Of a stretch of DNA of 64,000 nucleotides, positions 49,311-59,900 are shown one piece after another (position 1 is the first letter of the stretch; each line of letters opens with the position of its first letter). Location of the stretch: the NCBI GenBank assembly GCA_033961575.1, contig CM066738.1:91213478-91277477 (forward strand), written 5' to 3'. The notes beneath the pieces are model-generated. The model was not told the DNA's origin and did no database searches. It was given only the letters and a program-made list of their open reading frames with translations. The translations under genes were made by a program, and so were the position numbers. The stretch is from Aselliscus stoliczkanus (Eukaryota > Chordata > Mammalia > Chiroptera > Hipposideridae).

Positions 49311-50768
49311 TCTAAGGATGGGGAAGCTAGGGATTCCCCTCTGCCCCCATGTGGATTTCCACTCCTCACCTACCCCCACCAACCACAAAGAAAGAATGAG
49401 GGAACTAAGGAGCTAAGAGAAGATCATAATGCCCCCCATTGCTTGCAAGGGCAGGCAAAGTCACACCCAATTTGTTTGATCCCTAACATTGTTGACTACA
49501 TTTGGACCACCTTCCGCCCTGCTTTCCCTTTCCTCATTGCCTCTTGACTTCAAGAAAGTAGTGCCTCTACTTAGGAACTTACAACGGACACATTTCCATA
49601 AACCTGAACAAAACCTTGCATCAGAGCCAAAATGTGTCACCTCTGTCAAGTAGCCACATAGGCAGGAATCAGTGGTCATGTGATTTTACACTTGGCTGCA
49701 CAGAGGAGAAAGTGGGTGAAAGTTGCCAAATAACAATGGTTTCAGCGAGAAAGAAATTAAGGAAAAAAAAAAAAAAAGAATGCTGAGAAGCTTGAAAAAA
49801 AAAGAAATTTAATTCTTTCCTCTTTTAAAGAAGTCACGGGGAGGGCGTCTGGGGCTGACAGTGTGGCTTTATAAAATCATCTGGTGTCCAAGCTCTCAAA
49901 CTTGCTTCTCTACCATCTGCATGAGATTTACTATCTACTTTCCACTTTATGGTCCTACATGGCTGCTTCAGCTCCACCTTTTACATCTATCTTCCAGTTA
50001 GTACAAATGATAAAGAGGAAAAGAAAGGCATGCCTCCTCATCTTAAAGAACACTTTTTGGGAGTCACACATGAACTTTTGCTTGCATTCCATTGGTTAAA
50101 TCTTTGTCATACATCTGGCTGCAAAGGAATCTGGGAAATGCAGTCTTTATTCTAGATGGCCATGTCTAATTAAAAGTCAGAGGTTGTATAATCAAGCAGG
50201 AACGGAGAACAGAAAATGGGGGCTGCTAGCACTCTATAGCACCATTGCAGTCTTCCTCAGCCTCAGGCATGTTTGCAGTGGTGATGCTGACATTTGAGTT
50301 GATTTATGACTGCCTCATGTCAAATAAGAACAAAATCAGTGAAAATGTGGAAAAGTTAGTAAGAGTTCGAATCAGATCATTATGAAGGGAATGAGAGTAA
50401 AGCATAACTTTGCAGAGATGAATATATATAACCACTTGGGATTTAGGAGCTATTGGGAGTGGGGACCACTTTGGGAACCTTACACCCTCATAAGGGGAGA
50501 AATGCTCACAGAACATTCTTTTCTCTGGTGTCCTCTGTTCCGTCTTCACACCCTTGCCCTCAGGATCAGTGTGCCATTCCTAGTGTGACTTTCAACCCCA
50601 CCCCATGATGTATCCCCCTGATTTCCCAGCCCCTATAATCTACCCCAAGCCCTGTTCATTCTGTGCATAGATCTCTTTTCCTGATCAGCTCACTCCTCTG
50701 CTCAGAAACATCCAGTGCTCCCCTCAGTTTACCAAAACATTCCTAATTTTTTCACCAGGCGTGTGCAT

Positions 50769-50769
<1 letters not shown>
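49311..50769. other. Intergenic stretch, nothing assigned
   Basis: A-run near 49762. No gene or nameable repeat. Confidence 0.35.
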
Positions 50770-50809
<40 letters not shown>

Positions 50810-50832
50810 CACACATGCACACACATGCACAC
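50770..50832. repeat. (CA)n microsatellite with ATGCACAC variants
   Basis: About 18 CA units, then interrupted CATGCACACATGCACAC units. Confidence 0.95.
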
Positions 50833-50879
50833 AGTCTATTTCCATCAAATAAAATCCTTCACTATTTCCTTAACTCACC

Positions 50880-51190
50880 CTGTGCCTTGGCTTCTGTGGG
50901 CTTCTGAGTAAGCTTCTATCATCACTGGCACGCCTTAGCAAGTTTCCACTCGCTCCTGTGGGAGAAGAGCATGCCTGGCTAGCTGAAGGAAGATGAGAGA
51001 CGCGTGGAGTAGAGCCACCCAGCAGCCCACAGCCTGGCGTGAGAAGCCAGCTGGACTCCGGCAGCTGCCTCTGCACCGGGGCGGGGCTGGCCCCTGCAAG
51101 CCTGTGAGAATAAATGCTTACTGTTGTGTGCCACTGTGATTTTATAACTCTTTATTATGCAATATTTTTGTAGCAAGAACTAACCTATCC
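50880..51190 (+). mobile_element. Possible old LTR 3' portion
   Basis: 'CAAGCCTGTGAGAATAAATGCTTACTGTTGTGTGCCACTGTGATTTTATAACTC' resembles the polyadenylation and U5-like end of MaLR-type LTRs. The 5' part is unclear. Confidence 0.45.
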
Positions 51191-51554
51191 ACCTGCCTAG
51201 ATACACTCTTCCCACAGCGGTTTGAACAAGATAGAAGCTTATTTCTCTCTCATAGGAAGGTTGTGAAGTAGGTAACTGTCCACAGCAGCTATGGGTGGTG
51301 AGCAGGAACCATCTGTGGTCCAGAGCCCTTCATGCAGCAGAGGAGAGACAATCCGAGGGGGTGAGTGGGCACTGAAATTCAGCCTGAGCTCCTGGCCTAT
51401 GGCACTGAGGAATATGAGGAAGAAACTCCATTTTCTAAGTTGTCCAACCAGAGGAAACATCTTTCGGTGTGCCTGCCGAGGGCAAAAATGGGTGCCAACT
51501 GTTTTGCATTTTATTTTTATTTTTGAAAAATTTCAAATATAAACTGATATAAAA

Positions 51555-52052
51555 TATTTGTCAGTATTCTCCGGAGAAACAGAACCAATAGGATATGTAT
51601 ATAGATATGTAGAAGATTTATCATAAGTGATTCACTCATGTGATTAAGGAAACTGACAAGTCCCACGGCCCGCTGTTTGCAAGCTAAAGGTAGAGCTCCA
51701 GTCCAGACCCGAAGGCCTGAGAACCAGGGAAGCCAATGGTGAACATTCTAGTCCAAGTGTGAAGACTGGAGGGCCAGGAGCACTAGGTCCAAGGGAAGAT
51801 GAGGATGGATGTCCCAGCTCAAGCAGAGAGTGAATTTGCCTTCCCTCTGCCTTTTGTTGTATCCAGGCCCTCATTGGATTGGATTAGTCCCACCCACAAT
51901 CGGGAGGTGATCTTCTTGATTCAGTCTATCAATTCATTTGCTAATCTCTTCCAGAAAACACCCTCACAGATACTCCCAGAAACAATGTTTTACCAACTCT
52001 CTGGGCATCCCTTAGCCCAGTCAAGTTGACACATAAAATTAACCATCACATA
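51555..52052. mobile_element. Old mammal-wide interspersed repeat, family unassigned
   Basis: It starts 'TCTCCGGAGAAACAGAACCAATAGGATATGTATATAG', includes 'CCCTCATTGGATTGGATTAGTCCCACCCACA', and ends 'CCAGTCAAGTTGACACATAAAATTAACCATCACA'. I recognise these phrases as a common repeat but not its name. Confidence 0.6.
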
Positions 52053-52059
52053 AACTACA

Positions 52060-52790
52060 GTAGAGAGAATAATGTCATGAGCCCTTCTGTATCCTTCATC
52101 TAATTTTAACAATTATCAACTCAATGCCAATCTACTTTCATCTATCCTTCTCCTCCTGGGAGAGGTAAGAACCTTCCAGACATCATTTAATATCATCTGT
52201 AAAGCATCTGCAAATATAATGATTTTTTGTGTCAACATAACCACAATACCATTATTCCATCTAAAACCCCAACATTTCTTTAATATCATTAATATTTAGT
52301 CAGTGTTTGCATTTCCCCAATTATTGTTATAGCTTATTTGTTTTCATCACATTTCACAAGTCTGAATGTTGCATTTGGTCGATAAGTCCCCCGAGATGTC
52401 TCTATAAGTTCTCCCATCATCTGCTTTTCTCCCCTTATAATTTATTTTTTGAAGAAAATGTTTGTCTCGTAGAGTCTTCGTGATCTGGATTTTGCAAATT
52501 GTACCCCAAAAGTATCTTTAAATATATTTCTCTGTTTCTCGTGCTTCCTCTCAATTGGGAATTAGATCTAGAGGTTTGTTTAGGCTCAGGTTCCATTTAT
52601 CAGAAAGATTATTTCATAGGTGCTGGTTCATTCTTCTATCAGGAGGCAAGTCATTGTCCCATTGTTGCTCTTTCGGTGATATTAACAACTGTTGATGGCC
52701 GTTGTCTAGAACTGTTATTTCATTAAGATGATATTCTCATTATATCATTTCTTCTTCATTTATTAGTCAATACTTCTATATAAGAAGCTT
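52060..52790 (-). mobile_element. Old LINE-like sequence, antisense
   Basis: 'CAACATAACCACAATACCATTATTCCATC', 'CATTTCCCCAATTATTG' and 'GAATGTTGCATTTGGTCGATAAGTC' are the reverse of an old LINE 3' region also present in sense at 32150-32395. Confidence 0.5.
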
Positions 52791-53329
52791 CCTTTCACCA
52801 AATATTTCATTATCCTGAAATGGAGGTCATAGAAAGAAAGGCAGGATACAAGCTTGATTTTTTCCATTTACCAGTTACATGTTTTGCCTCTGTGATTCAA
52901 TGCCTTCCCATTTTCTTAGCCTGTTGAAATGGGACCACCCTTTAGAGTTCTCTCCTCCCGTGCCACTTAGACTTCCGTCTGGCTCCCCATCACTCTTGAT
53001 TATGGGCAACCCATCTTGAACCCTTCTTCATTTTCTTGCGTTTATATTCTGACTCCCCAGTGACTGTCAGTGCCTGGGGCTGGGCTCTTCTGCTGCAGGC
53101 TGAATCTATCCCCCCTACCATGTTTAGTGTAGAGCTGTTGTGGCCCTGATAACAAGGTTCCATTGAAGGAAGTGCAGCTGTTTTGCACAGATTTTGAAAG
53201 TGTTGTCTACTTGATGCCAACACAACCTGGAGAAGAACAGGAATTTTGTCATCAGTCTTGGAAATTTTTCAGTGTTAACATGACCCCTGTGGTAGATTTG
53301 TTCCATTTGTTGAATAAAAGGCAAGGGTG
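52791..53329. other. Intergenic stretch, nothing assigned
   Basis: No recognisable gene or repeat boundary. Confidence 0.35.
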
Positions 53330-53740
53330 GAGGCTGGCCCAATGGCTCAGTTGGTTAAGAGCTGAGCTCTGAACAACAGGGTCGCTGGTTGGATTCCCAC
53401 ATGGGCCAGTGAGCTGCGCCCGAGCTGAGCTGCTGCTGAGCTGCCAACAGGTGGCAGGATGGCTCAGCTGGTGAGAGCACGTGCTCCTAACAACAAGGTT
53501 GCCGGTTCGACTCCTGCATGGGACAGTGGGCTACACCATAAGATTGAACATGGCACCTTGAGCTGAGTGGCCGCGAGCTGCCAACGGGCCACCGGATGGC
53601 AACTAGACTTGGAGCTGAGCTAGCTGCGTCCTCCACAACTAAGGCTAAAGGACAACAACTTGGCTGTTTCCCTTCCCCAATTCCCCAACATTGTTCCCTT
53701 TCCCCAATTCCCCAATAAAATCTTAAAAAACAAAAAAATA
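53330..53740 (+). mobile_element. tRNA-derived SINE, long composite form with two tRNA-like modules
   Basis: The first module has 'TGGCTCAGTTGGTTAAGAGC' and 'GGTTGGATTCC'. A second begins near 53459 with 'TGGCTCAGCTGGTGAGAGCACG' and 'GGTTCGACTCC'. The body ends 'CCACAACTAAGGCTAAAGGACAACAACTTGG', then 'CCCCAATAAAATC' and an A-rich tail. No clear target-site duplication. Confidence 0.88.
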
Positions 53741-54289
53741 GTAATGAGAAAATCAATCACATATATATATGAAAAAAGGCAATGGCAGTTGTACCCCAGA
53801 TAAGATGTTGAGCTCCAAAGGAGTTTTCAAAACAGACGCTCCTGGGCTCCAGGAACATGACACTCTGTAGACACCTATGTGCAAATGGTCAGAGAGAAGA
53901 CAAAAGAAAGGGAGGAAAGGAATCAAAGTGCAGGTCATGATTCAAGGGGACAATGCTATTTCTACCACAGAGGTATTTCTCTACTTTGGATCAGGAAATA
54001 TAGATTGACCTTCACCTTTCAATTTTTAAAAAACATTTATTCCTGAGTTTCACAATGATAAGCCTGCAAACACGCTGTAGGTATTGGTTTTGGTAGGGGG
54101 TAAGAAGAACATACAAAGAAAAAAATCCAATGAATGAAGCATTTCTACAAAACGTTCTATTCTCAGGAATAGGCTTTCTTGTACTTTTATGGACTTTAAC
54201 TAATGGGAGGGGGTGTGGAAAACAGTCATCCCAGCATGATGAAAGAAAATGGTAAGTAGGAGCAATGCTGGGCTTGGGCTAGGAAATAT
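53741..54289. other. Intergenic stretch, nothing assigned
   Basis: Short AT microsatellite just after the SINE. No gene. Confidence 0.35.
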
Positions 54290-54385
54290 AGATTCTGGTT
54301 CTAACTCAGGCAGGAATGGTTGTGACCTTTTCTCCATTTCTGAGTCTCAGTTTCCTCATCTATAAGACAAGGAGATGAACAAGAC
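54290..54385 (+). repeat. MIR fragment
   Basis: 'GATTCTGGTTCTAACTCAGGCAGG' and 'TGAGTCTCAGTTTCCTCATCTATAAGACAAGG'. Confidence 0.75.
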
Positions 54386-54899
54386 AATAATCAAGTTTCA
54401 TTCTGGGAGACACCACTGTATTTATGTTTCTAGAATTTTCTGTATTACTTATAGATTCCATAACTATTTTCTCTTTTGATACAATAAACCTTTAAGGAAA
54501 GTATGACTGGGGTTTGTATTTATCCCCATTAGACAGATCCTGCATTGAGGCTGAGGTATGGTAGGTGTTTGCCCAAAATTTCATTACAAATGATACTCTT
54601 CTTCCTAATCCACATGAATTCCTTCTTAGCAGGAGGCACATGCCTGTGTGTGAATGTTGGTGAGTGTTGGCATCTGTTTGCTGTGTTTCTCTGATGTGTA
54701 ATTATGAAGAGTATGGTTAGGAGGTAGATTTCTCTAGCTTTACAGCACTGTTCTATTTCTTGATGATTCTTTTTGTCTGATGGATGTTCTATGTTATGGT
54801 ATAATTTACAGAAAATGCAAACACTAGACAATCACAAGTAGTAACAGGAGGGCACAAGGAAGTGGGTGAGGAGGGATGGACAAGCAAAGGGGAAAGAAC

Positions 54900-55095
54900 T
54901 AAGGCTAACAGCCAGGTAGCCTTCTATGCACTCTACAAGTATTAACTTACTTCGTCCTCAATTAATCCTGTGGGGAAGGTGTTACAATCATGCCTATTTT
55001 AAAGATATTGAAACCAAGACCTAGAAAAGTTAAATAACTTGTCCAGGCTAGGTCGTGGCAGAGCCAGAAGTCAAGCCAGGCAATCTGATTTCAGT
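54900..55095 (-). repeat. MIR, minus strand
   Basis: 'GCCTATTTTAAAGATATTGAAACCAAGACCTAGAAAAGTTAAATAACTTGTCCAGGC' and 'GTGGCAGAGCCAGAAGTCAAGCCAGG' are the reverse of MIR. Confidence 0.75.
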
Positions 55096-55184
55096 TTACC
55101 CTAGCCACTCTGCGGCAGAGGTCAGATTGCGCAGTCATAAGCCTTTGTGAGCTGCTCTTTAACCAAGATTAAAAAGAAACAACA

Positions 55185-55745
55185 ACATCAAAAAACAATC
55201 CGCACCCAAAGCTAGCAAGGTTGGACAGGAATCAGCACACTATTTATGGCTAGTAGCATTGACAAGTTCTACCTTTTTATAAAACAATACGTGTATGTGG
55301 CAAGAGCCATACAGTTTTCCAGACTCGTTGATTTAAGAGTGCGAATTCCAGAAATGTATTCTAAGCATATACACAGAATTGAACAAAAGCAACAAGCCAC
55401 AGGCGTGAAGAACTTCACTGTACGATCTGCAATAATGTAAAACTGGGAGCAAATTAAGTGTCTAGAGTAGGATTAAGTAATTTCACAGTACATTCACTTA
55501 TTGCAATACTATGGAAACATTTAAAATGACAATTACAGAAATTTTGTAAAAGGACAGGAAAACGTTTCTGATAAAATGTTAAATTTAAAAAGTAGGATTA
55601 AAAAATATGTAGACTATGACCACGAATCTGATATATATGCACATTGGCAAAGTCTGAAATAGAACAGGAAAAACATTCTAATAGTCAGGTGTTTGTTAAG
55701 TCTTTTAGAAGATTTTTATTAGTGGTGGCATTATGTTTATTTGAC
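55185..55745 (+). mobile_element. Old L1 3' fragment (L1M type)
   Basis: 'ATTCTAAGCATATACACAGAATTGAACAAAAGC', 'TGCAATAATGTAAAACTGGGAGCAAATTAAGTGTC' and 'CAATACTATGGAAACATTTAAAATGAC' mark old L1 3' sequence. Non-coding. Confidence 0.65.
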
Positions 55746-57129
55746 AGAGATAATGGGAAACGGGAAGATCCGGTGGCAGGTGTGGGTTGAAATGAGCTTC
55801 TAGAATGAGATTTGGACTGTTGGGAGGTCTCTCCCGACTGCCTTCATCCCTGAGTTCTTTGGGGGCAGCTGGAGGTGTTTAGGATGGGGACAAGGGTCCG
55901 GGTGTTTATGAGAGAGAGAAAAATGTGACCCGGGCTCCTACCCTGTTGTTGCCAGTGGGAATATGGTAACTGTCTTGGCAAAGCCAGGCTATGGTTTTCC
56001 CTTTGCTGTCTTCTCCTTTGCTTCATTTCACTTCTATTCTTAATTTTTCAAATCTCAGCTTAGAAGTCACTTTCTGGAATCAAACCCAACTGCCCTTCCT
56101 ACCTCCCATCCACTGGCCTAGGCACCACTCCTAGGTATACCCTTCCCCCACCCTATGCTGATGTCCATCTCTGCACCTGGTGGCAGGCTTTATAGTGACT
56201 GCGTTTACATCTCCAAAGTCCTCTCTGGGCTGCAAGGGTTGGGGTCTCAGGAGGATCTGCATCACTGTTCTATGCCCTGACACAAGTACAACATGGATTC
56301 AATGAATAGTCCTCCTTTTCCTTATCTCTAAAAGAATGGCAGGTTGGGTTGGATTAGATTCCTTCCCGTTCCACACATTGTGATTTTTACCATCTAGTTT
56401 TTAACAAATTCGTTAAATAAAGGAGCCACTGGATTTTGAAGACAAGTTCCAATGCAGGAAATGGCCCGCCTTTCTGCCTCTGGATGCCCTCCCACCCTCC
56501 AAACATACCTTAGTGTGGCCTTGGCATGAATTATGAGCCTGGTCTGAGGCTTGTGCTGAGTTTTCATAGCAGGTGAGCTGAATTTGCGAAAATGATCTCA
56601 GCAGTCCACCTGACAACAGGGCTGCAGGGTGAAGGCTCTTTGCTTCTGTCTTGCTTGTACACGGAAGGCCAGTCACAGGCCACACGTGACAGCTAGGCTG
56701 TGCCTCCATGTGTGAATCTAAGGAGCCTGTTAGCCCTGATGTCGTATGCGTGCCTGCCTCCTGTGGAAGTGGGTGTGTCTGTACCCATGGCTGGGTGTGC
56801 TTGTGTCAGAGTGGAACGAATGTTGGTTGAATGACTCTGAGTTTTCTGGGTGAGTGGTGTGTATCTGTACAGAATGTGTGCACATATCTGGGTGGATGGG
56901 TGACTTCCAATTCCACAAATAATTATTGCCAGCTTTGTGCTCTGCAAGAGCAGCAAAGTGATGAGACAGGCAAGGAGCGTACATATCTGCATTGTGTATA
57001 TATCTGCATTGTGTGTCCGCTGTGTCTTTGGGAATGTGTTCTTGGCACACTTCCTGAGTTAACAAGGATTTCGGTGTGTGTATGTCTGTGTGACAGTGCC
57101 TGGGTTCTGTGTGCGGCTGTTTGCTCGCT
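55746..57129. other. RNF165 upstream flank, nothing assigned
   Basis: No nameable repeat after about 55750. GT-rich sequence appears near 56800-57060 as the CpG island approaches. Possible proximal regulatory DNA, but no specific site stands out. Confidence 0.35.
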
Positions 57130-57475
57130 TTCCAGCTTCACTTGTGCCCGCAGTCAGGCTCTGCACGTGCGCCAGCCTCCATGCGCACGTCCCCAAGTGA
57201 CCCGTGCGCGGTGTGCAAGGACCTCAGGGTCGTGTGCACTTGGTGCGCTCGTGCCTGTCTCTCCGCACGCACGAACGCACCTCCACATGTCGGGGTGCAC
57301 GTCCCACTTGATATGTGCACGTTGCGTGTGCACGCCGCCGGTGTCTGTGTGCAGGACACTTCACGCGCGCGCGCTCCGGCCTGCGGGCGACCGAGGATCC
57401 GCGCTGGGCTCCACGCGTCCCCCGGGGCTGACCCCCGCCCCCCTCACCTCCCGCGCCGGGCCGCGGGCCACAGCG

Positions 57476-57480
57476 ATTGG
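57476..57480 (-). promoter_or_regulatory. Inverted CCAAT box (ATTGG), distal
   Basis: 'GCGATTGGCTG' matches the NF-Y type inverted CCAAT context. It lies 118 bp upstream of the second one. Confidence 0.55.
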
Positions 57481-57593
57481 CTGCCCCATCCCCCTCAGCA
57501 GTCACCCCTCCCTCCCCCCGCCACCCGCGCGCCCGCGGTCCCTGCTGTCCCCCGCGGTTTCGGCGAGGCCGCGCCGCGCTGCGCTCCGCTCCC

Positions 57594-57598
57594 ATTGG
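57594..57598 (-). promoter_or_regulatory. Inverted CCAAT box (ATTGG), proximal
   Basis: 'CTCCCATTGGCTGCG', about 260 bp before the start codon. This is a usual position relative to a TATA-less start site a little downstream. Transcription probably begins shortly after it, which would place the leader from roughly 57620 on (inferred). Confidence 0.6.
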
Positions 57599-57817
57599 CT
57601 GCGCGCGCCTTTGTGTGGCGGCAGCTGCGGCCCCAGCGCCTTTGAATGTCGAGAGGGGCCGGAAAGGGAGCCTTTCCATGGGCCATCTGTCTCCCCGCCA
57701 GCCGCCGCCCCGCCGCCGCCCGCGCCCCGCGCTCCGCCTCCCGCCCCGGCGGCTCCCGCAGCCCCGCCGCCGCCCGCGCCCGCGCCCCGGAGCCGCGCCA
57801 CAAAGGGCCCGCGCGCA

Positions 57818-57840
57818 GCCGCCGCCGCCGCCGCCGCCGC
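57818..57840 (+). repeat. (GCC)n trinucleotide run in the RNF165 5' leader
   Basis: Seven to eight GCC units directly before the start codon region. Such leader repeats form stable RNA structure and can vary in length. Confidence 0.9.
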
Positions 57841-57853
57841 GCGAGGAGCCAGG

Positions 57854-57914
57854 ATGGTCCTGGTCCACGTCGGCTATCTCGTGCTTCCAGTGTTTGGCTC
57901 TGTGCGAAACAGAG
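57854..57914 (+). CDS. RNF165: RNF165 (ARK2C) first coding exon, E3 ubiquitin-protein ligase; partial gene
   Basis: Seen: ATG at 57854 in a strong context (A at -3, G at +4) encodes MVLVHVGYLVLPVFGSVRNR plus the first base of the next codon. A splice donor follows at 57915 (AGAG|GTATCG). Recognised: this is the N-terminus I know for mammalian RNF165, whose next codon is also glycine, matching the phase. Known of the family: RNF165/ARK2C is a C-terminal RING-H2 E3 ligase related to the C-terminal part of Arkadia (RNF111). It promotes BMP-Smad signalling and is mainly neural, with a role in motor axon growth. The RING and the rest of the protein lie in exons right of the window. The upstream in-frame sequence has no stop within the leader, but the only nearby strong-context ATG in frame is this one. 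Confidence 0.93.
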
Positions 57915-58240
57915 GTATCGCTTTTTCCTTTCGGGGTCCGCTCGGAGTGTGGATTGCCGCAGGCACCGGGGCGGGGGCGGGCGCCGCGGGCGACGGGGGG
58001 CTCAGGGCACGCCCGCGGAGACGCAGGGCGAGCAGTCGCTTCTCCCCTGTCTCTTTCGGGGGGGACCCCCGAATGTGGAGGCGGCCGACCTCGTAGGAGC
58101 TTTTGCAGTGAAGTTAGCGTTTGGCGAATCCCCAGCCCCATTTTTTATTCTTTGCGGCGGACGCAGTTCCTCCAAATCACAGCCCCCTTCCCCTAATACC
58201 TAGCCCTGTATGATAGAAAGACGGAGAGAGATACATGACT

Positions 58241-58281
58241 GTGTGTGTGTGTGTGTGTGTGCGCGCGCACGCGTGCGTGTG
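58241..58281. repeat. (GT)n grading into GCGCGC/GTGCGT alternating tract
   Basis: Twenty bases of GT are followed by alternating purine-pyrimidine GCGCGCGCACGCGTGCGTGTG, a sequence type prone to Z-DNA. Confidence 0.95.
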
Positions 58282-58574
58282 TTTCTGTGTGTGGAAACAT
58301 ACTCGGTTTCCTATGATTTGATTTTTTTGAGGTACATGTGTGTTTGATGTTATTATTTGTATTTCATTTTTGGCCATTGATACCGATGGCTGACTAGCTG
58401 GGATCCGGTATCTGCCTCATCCCATGCCCCAGCCCCCACCCCCTCGTGGGCACTTGCATGATTTCCCGTCCCATTCTTTTCTCCCTTTAACCCCTTATAT
58501 GTGTCGCCCTTGTGCTATCCCCCCCGTACCCCCATTGTCTTTGTATGACAGTTGCATTCACCGGTTCAGGATGC

Positions 58575-58578
<4 letters not shown>

Positions 58579-58618
<40 letters not shown>
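58579..58618. repeat. (GT)n microsatellite in intron 1
   Basis: About 20 perfect GT units. Confidence 0.97.
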
Positions 58619-58623
<5 letters not shown>

Positions 58624-59639
58624 TGTGCGCGCCTCGGAGAGTCAGACGTGCTCTGCTGTGCACCCCTGGGCCCAGACGGAGCGGGGTGCCCGGTTCTTGG
58701 GTGTTGCTGTGTGTGAAGATGAGGTGGGAAGCTGCCCCACGGTCAGGCCTCTGCCCCGGGCAGCCGTTGACCAGGCAGCAGGCCGGCGCCGGCTTTGTTT
58801 TTAACTGTGATATATGGGGTGTGTTTGCACGATCCCCTTCCCCACATCCCTTTCCCTCACATTCTGCTACAATAGCTTGTTTTCCCCCTCTTCTCCCCCA
58901 CCCCATTTCTTCCATTTCCTTTTAATCAAAAATTCCCACCTCCCAAAGTAAATCCGAGATGCATTTAGATTCATTTTTTTTTCTTTTTGTATTCTGCCTC
59001 TGGACTCACAATTTCTCTTCTTGGAAATGTTTCTTCTTTCCTCTCCCACTCCACGTCTCCTGAAATCCCTGCTGGCTAAAGCCCTCCCCCTCGCCCTCCC
59101 TCACGCACAGAATGAGGTCTTCGCTCTGCGACCAGGGCTGCTCCACCGAGTATGAGTGGGGGGTGGGGTCGCGGGGCCAGCACTTCAGTGCGCCCCAGGG
59201 GCCCGATTGGACGAGAAAAGGAAAGCCCAGCCCTCTTTCTTCCATCCCACTGTCCCAACCCCACGCCTTTCCCTGGAACCTAAAAGGCAAGGTTTGGTCC
59301 CTTTAGGCCTGTTTGAACCGCAGGTTTTTTTTTGTGTGTGATGATAGAATGATGACATTCTGCATTTATCAAATCTTTTTTTTTCTTCATTGTGTAGCTC
59401 AGTGAATGGTCAACTCGCTGCTGTGTGCGCTGTGACCCTCTGCCTCCGCATTTAGCTGTATTGTGACACCCCTCTTAACCATCTCCTGTCTCCATCTGAG
59501 GAAGGCATTGCTATTTAAGCGGCAGTATCCCCTATCTCAGGCCGGCCTAGCATTGGAGGGCGGTGGTGGAATGGGTGTGTGAGGAATAGGAATGGGGGCG
59601 CGGGCTGGATGAGGTCTCCCTTGAAATGTCAATCCCCTC

Positions 59640-59900
59640 CCCCAAATCACAATTATGTCTTATTACTTGGCATTTCCTCTGAAAACGGGTGGGGAACATT
59701 ACACTAGGCAGAAATTCAAAAATGATTAAGAAGGATGTTGAGCCTGAAAGTATAATTATCCTGATTAAATCATTATCATCCTCATTAATACCACCGATCT
59801 CTAAATACCATTGCAGGATGTCGATTCCATGTTTTGAAATTCAAATTGCTCAGCTGCCTTTACATTTTATTTTTAATACCTAACCCCCACTAAAAAAAAA
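59640..59900. promoter_or_regulatory. Candidate conserved intronic enhancer block
   Basis: AT-rich, repeat-free, CpG-poor DNA with a dense run of homeodomain/POU-like cores: 'TATAATTATCCTGATTAAATCATTATCATCCTCATTAATACC', then 'GAAATTCAAATTGCTCAGCTG' ending in an E-box (CAGCTG). The position in a neural gene's first intron suits an enhancer. Inferred from texture only. Confidence 0.4.

Larger units (their letters stand above)
57130..58080. promoter_or_regulatory. RNF165: CpG island covering the RNF165 promoter and exon 1
   Basis: CpG dinucleotides are frequent across this block and scarce elsewhere in the window. GC content is very high from about 57360 to 58030. The proximal part has no TATA box but has a GC-box-like 'ACCCCCGCCCCCC' at about 57431 and two inverted CCAAT boxes. 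Long open frames on every strand here (up to 421 codons) are a by-product of GC richness. Broad, TATA-less CpG-island initiation is expected, so no single start site can be read from sequence. Confidence 0.9.

Noticed and set aside
53330..53530. Functional tRNA genes suggested by A-box/B-box motifs in the SINEs
   Set aside because: The cloverleaf cannot be completed with proper stems and anticodon loop, the sequence continues into a SINE body and A-tail, and copies have target-site duplications.
56831..58096. A 421-codon open frame running through the CpG island and in frame with the RNF165 start
   Set aside because: GC-rich sequence has few stop codons on any strand, and other frames here are just as long. 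The recognised protein starts at 57854 in a strong context. The frame also runs past a good splice donor.
57224..58141. 305-codon minus-strand frame opposite RNF165 exon 1
   Set aside because: Low-complexity Gly/Arg/Ala-rich translation of the CpG island, with no domain or splice structure.
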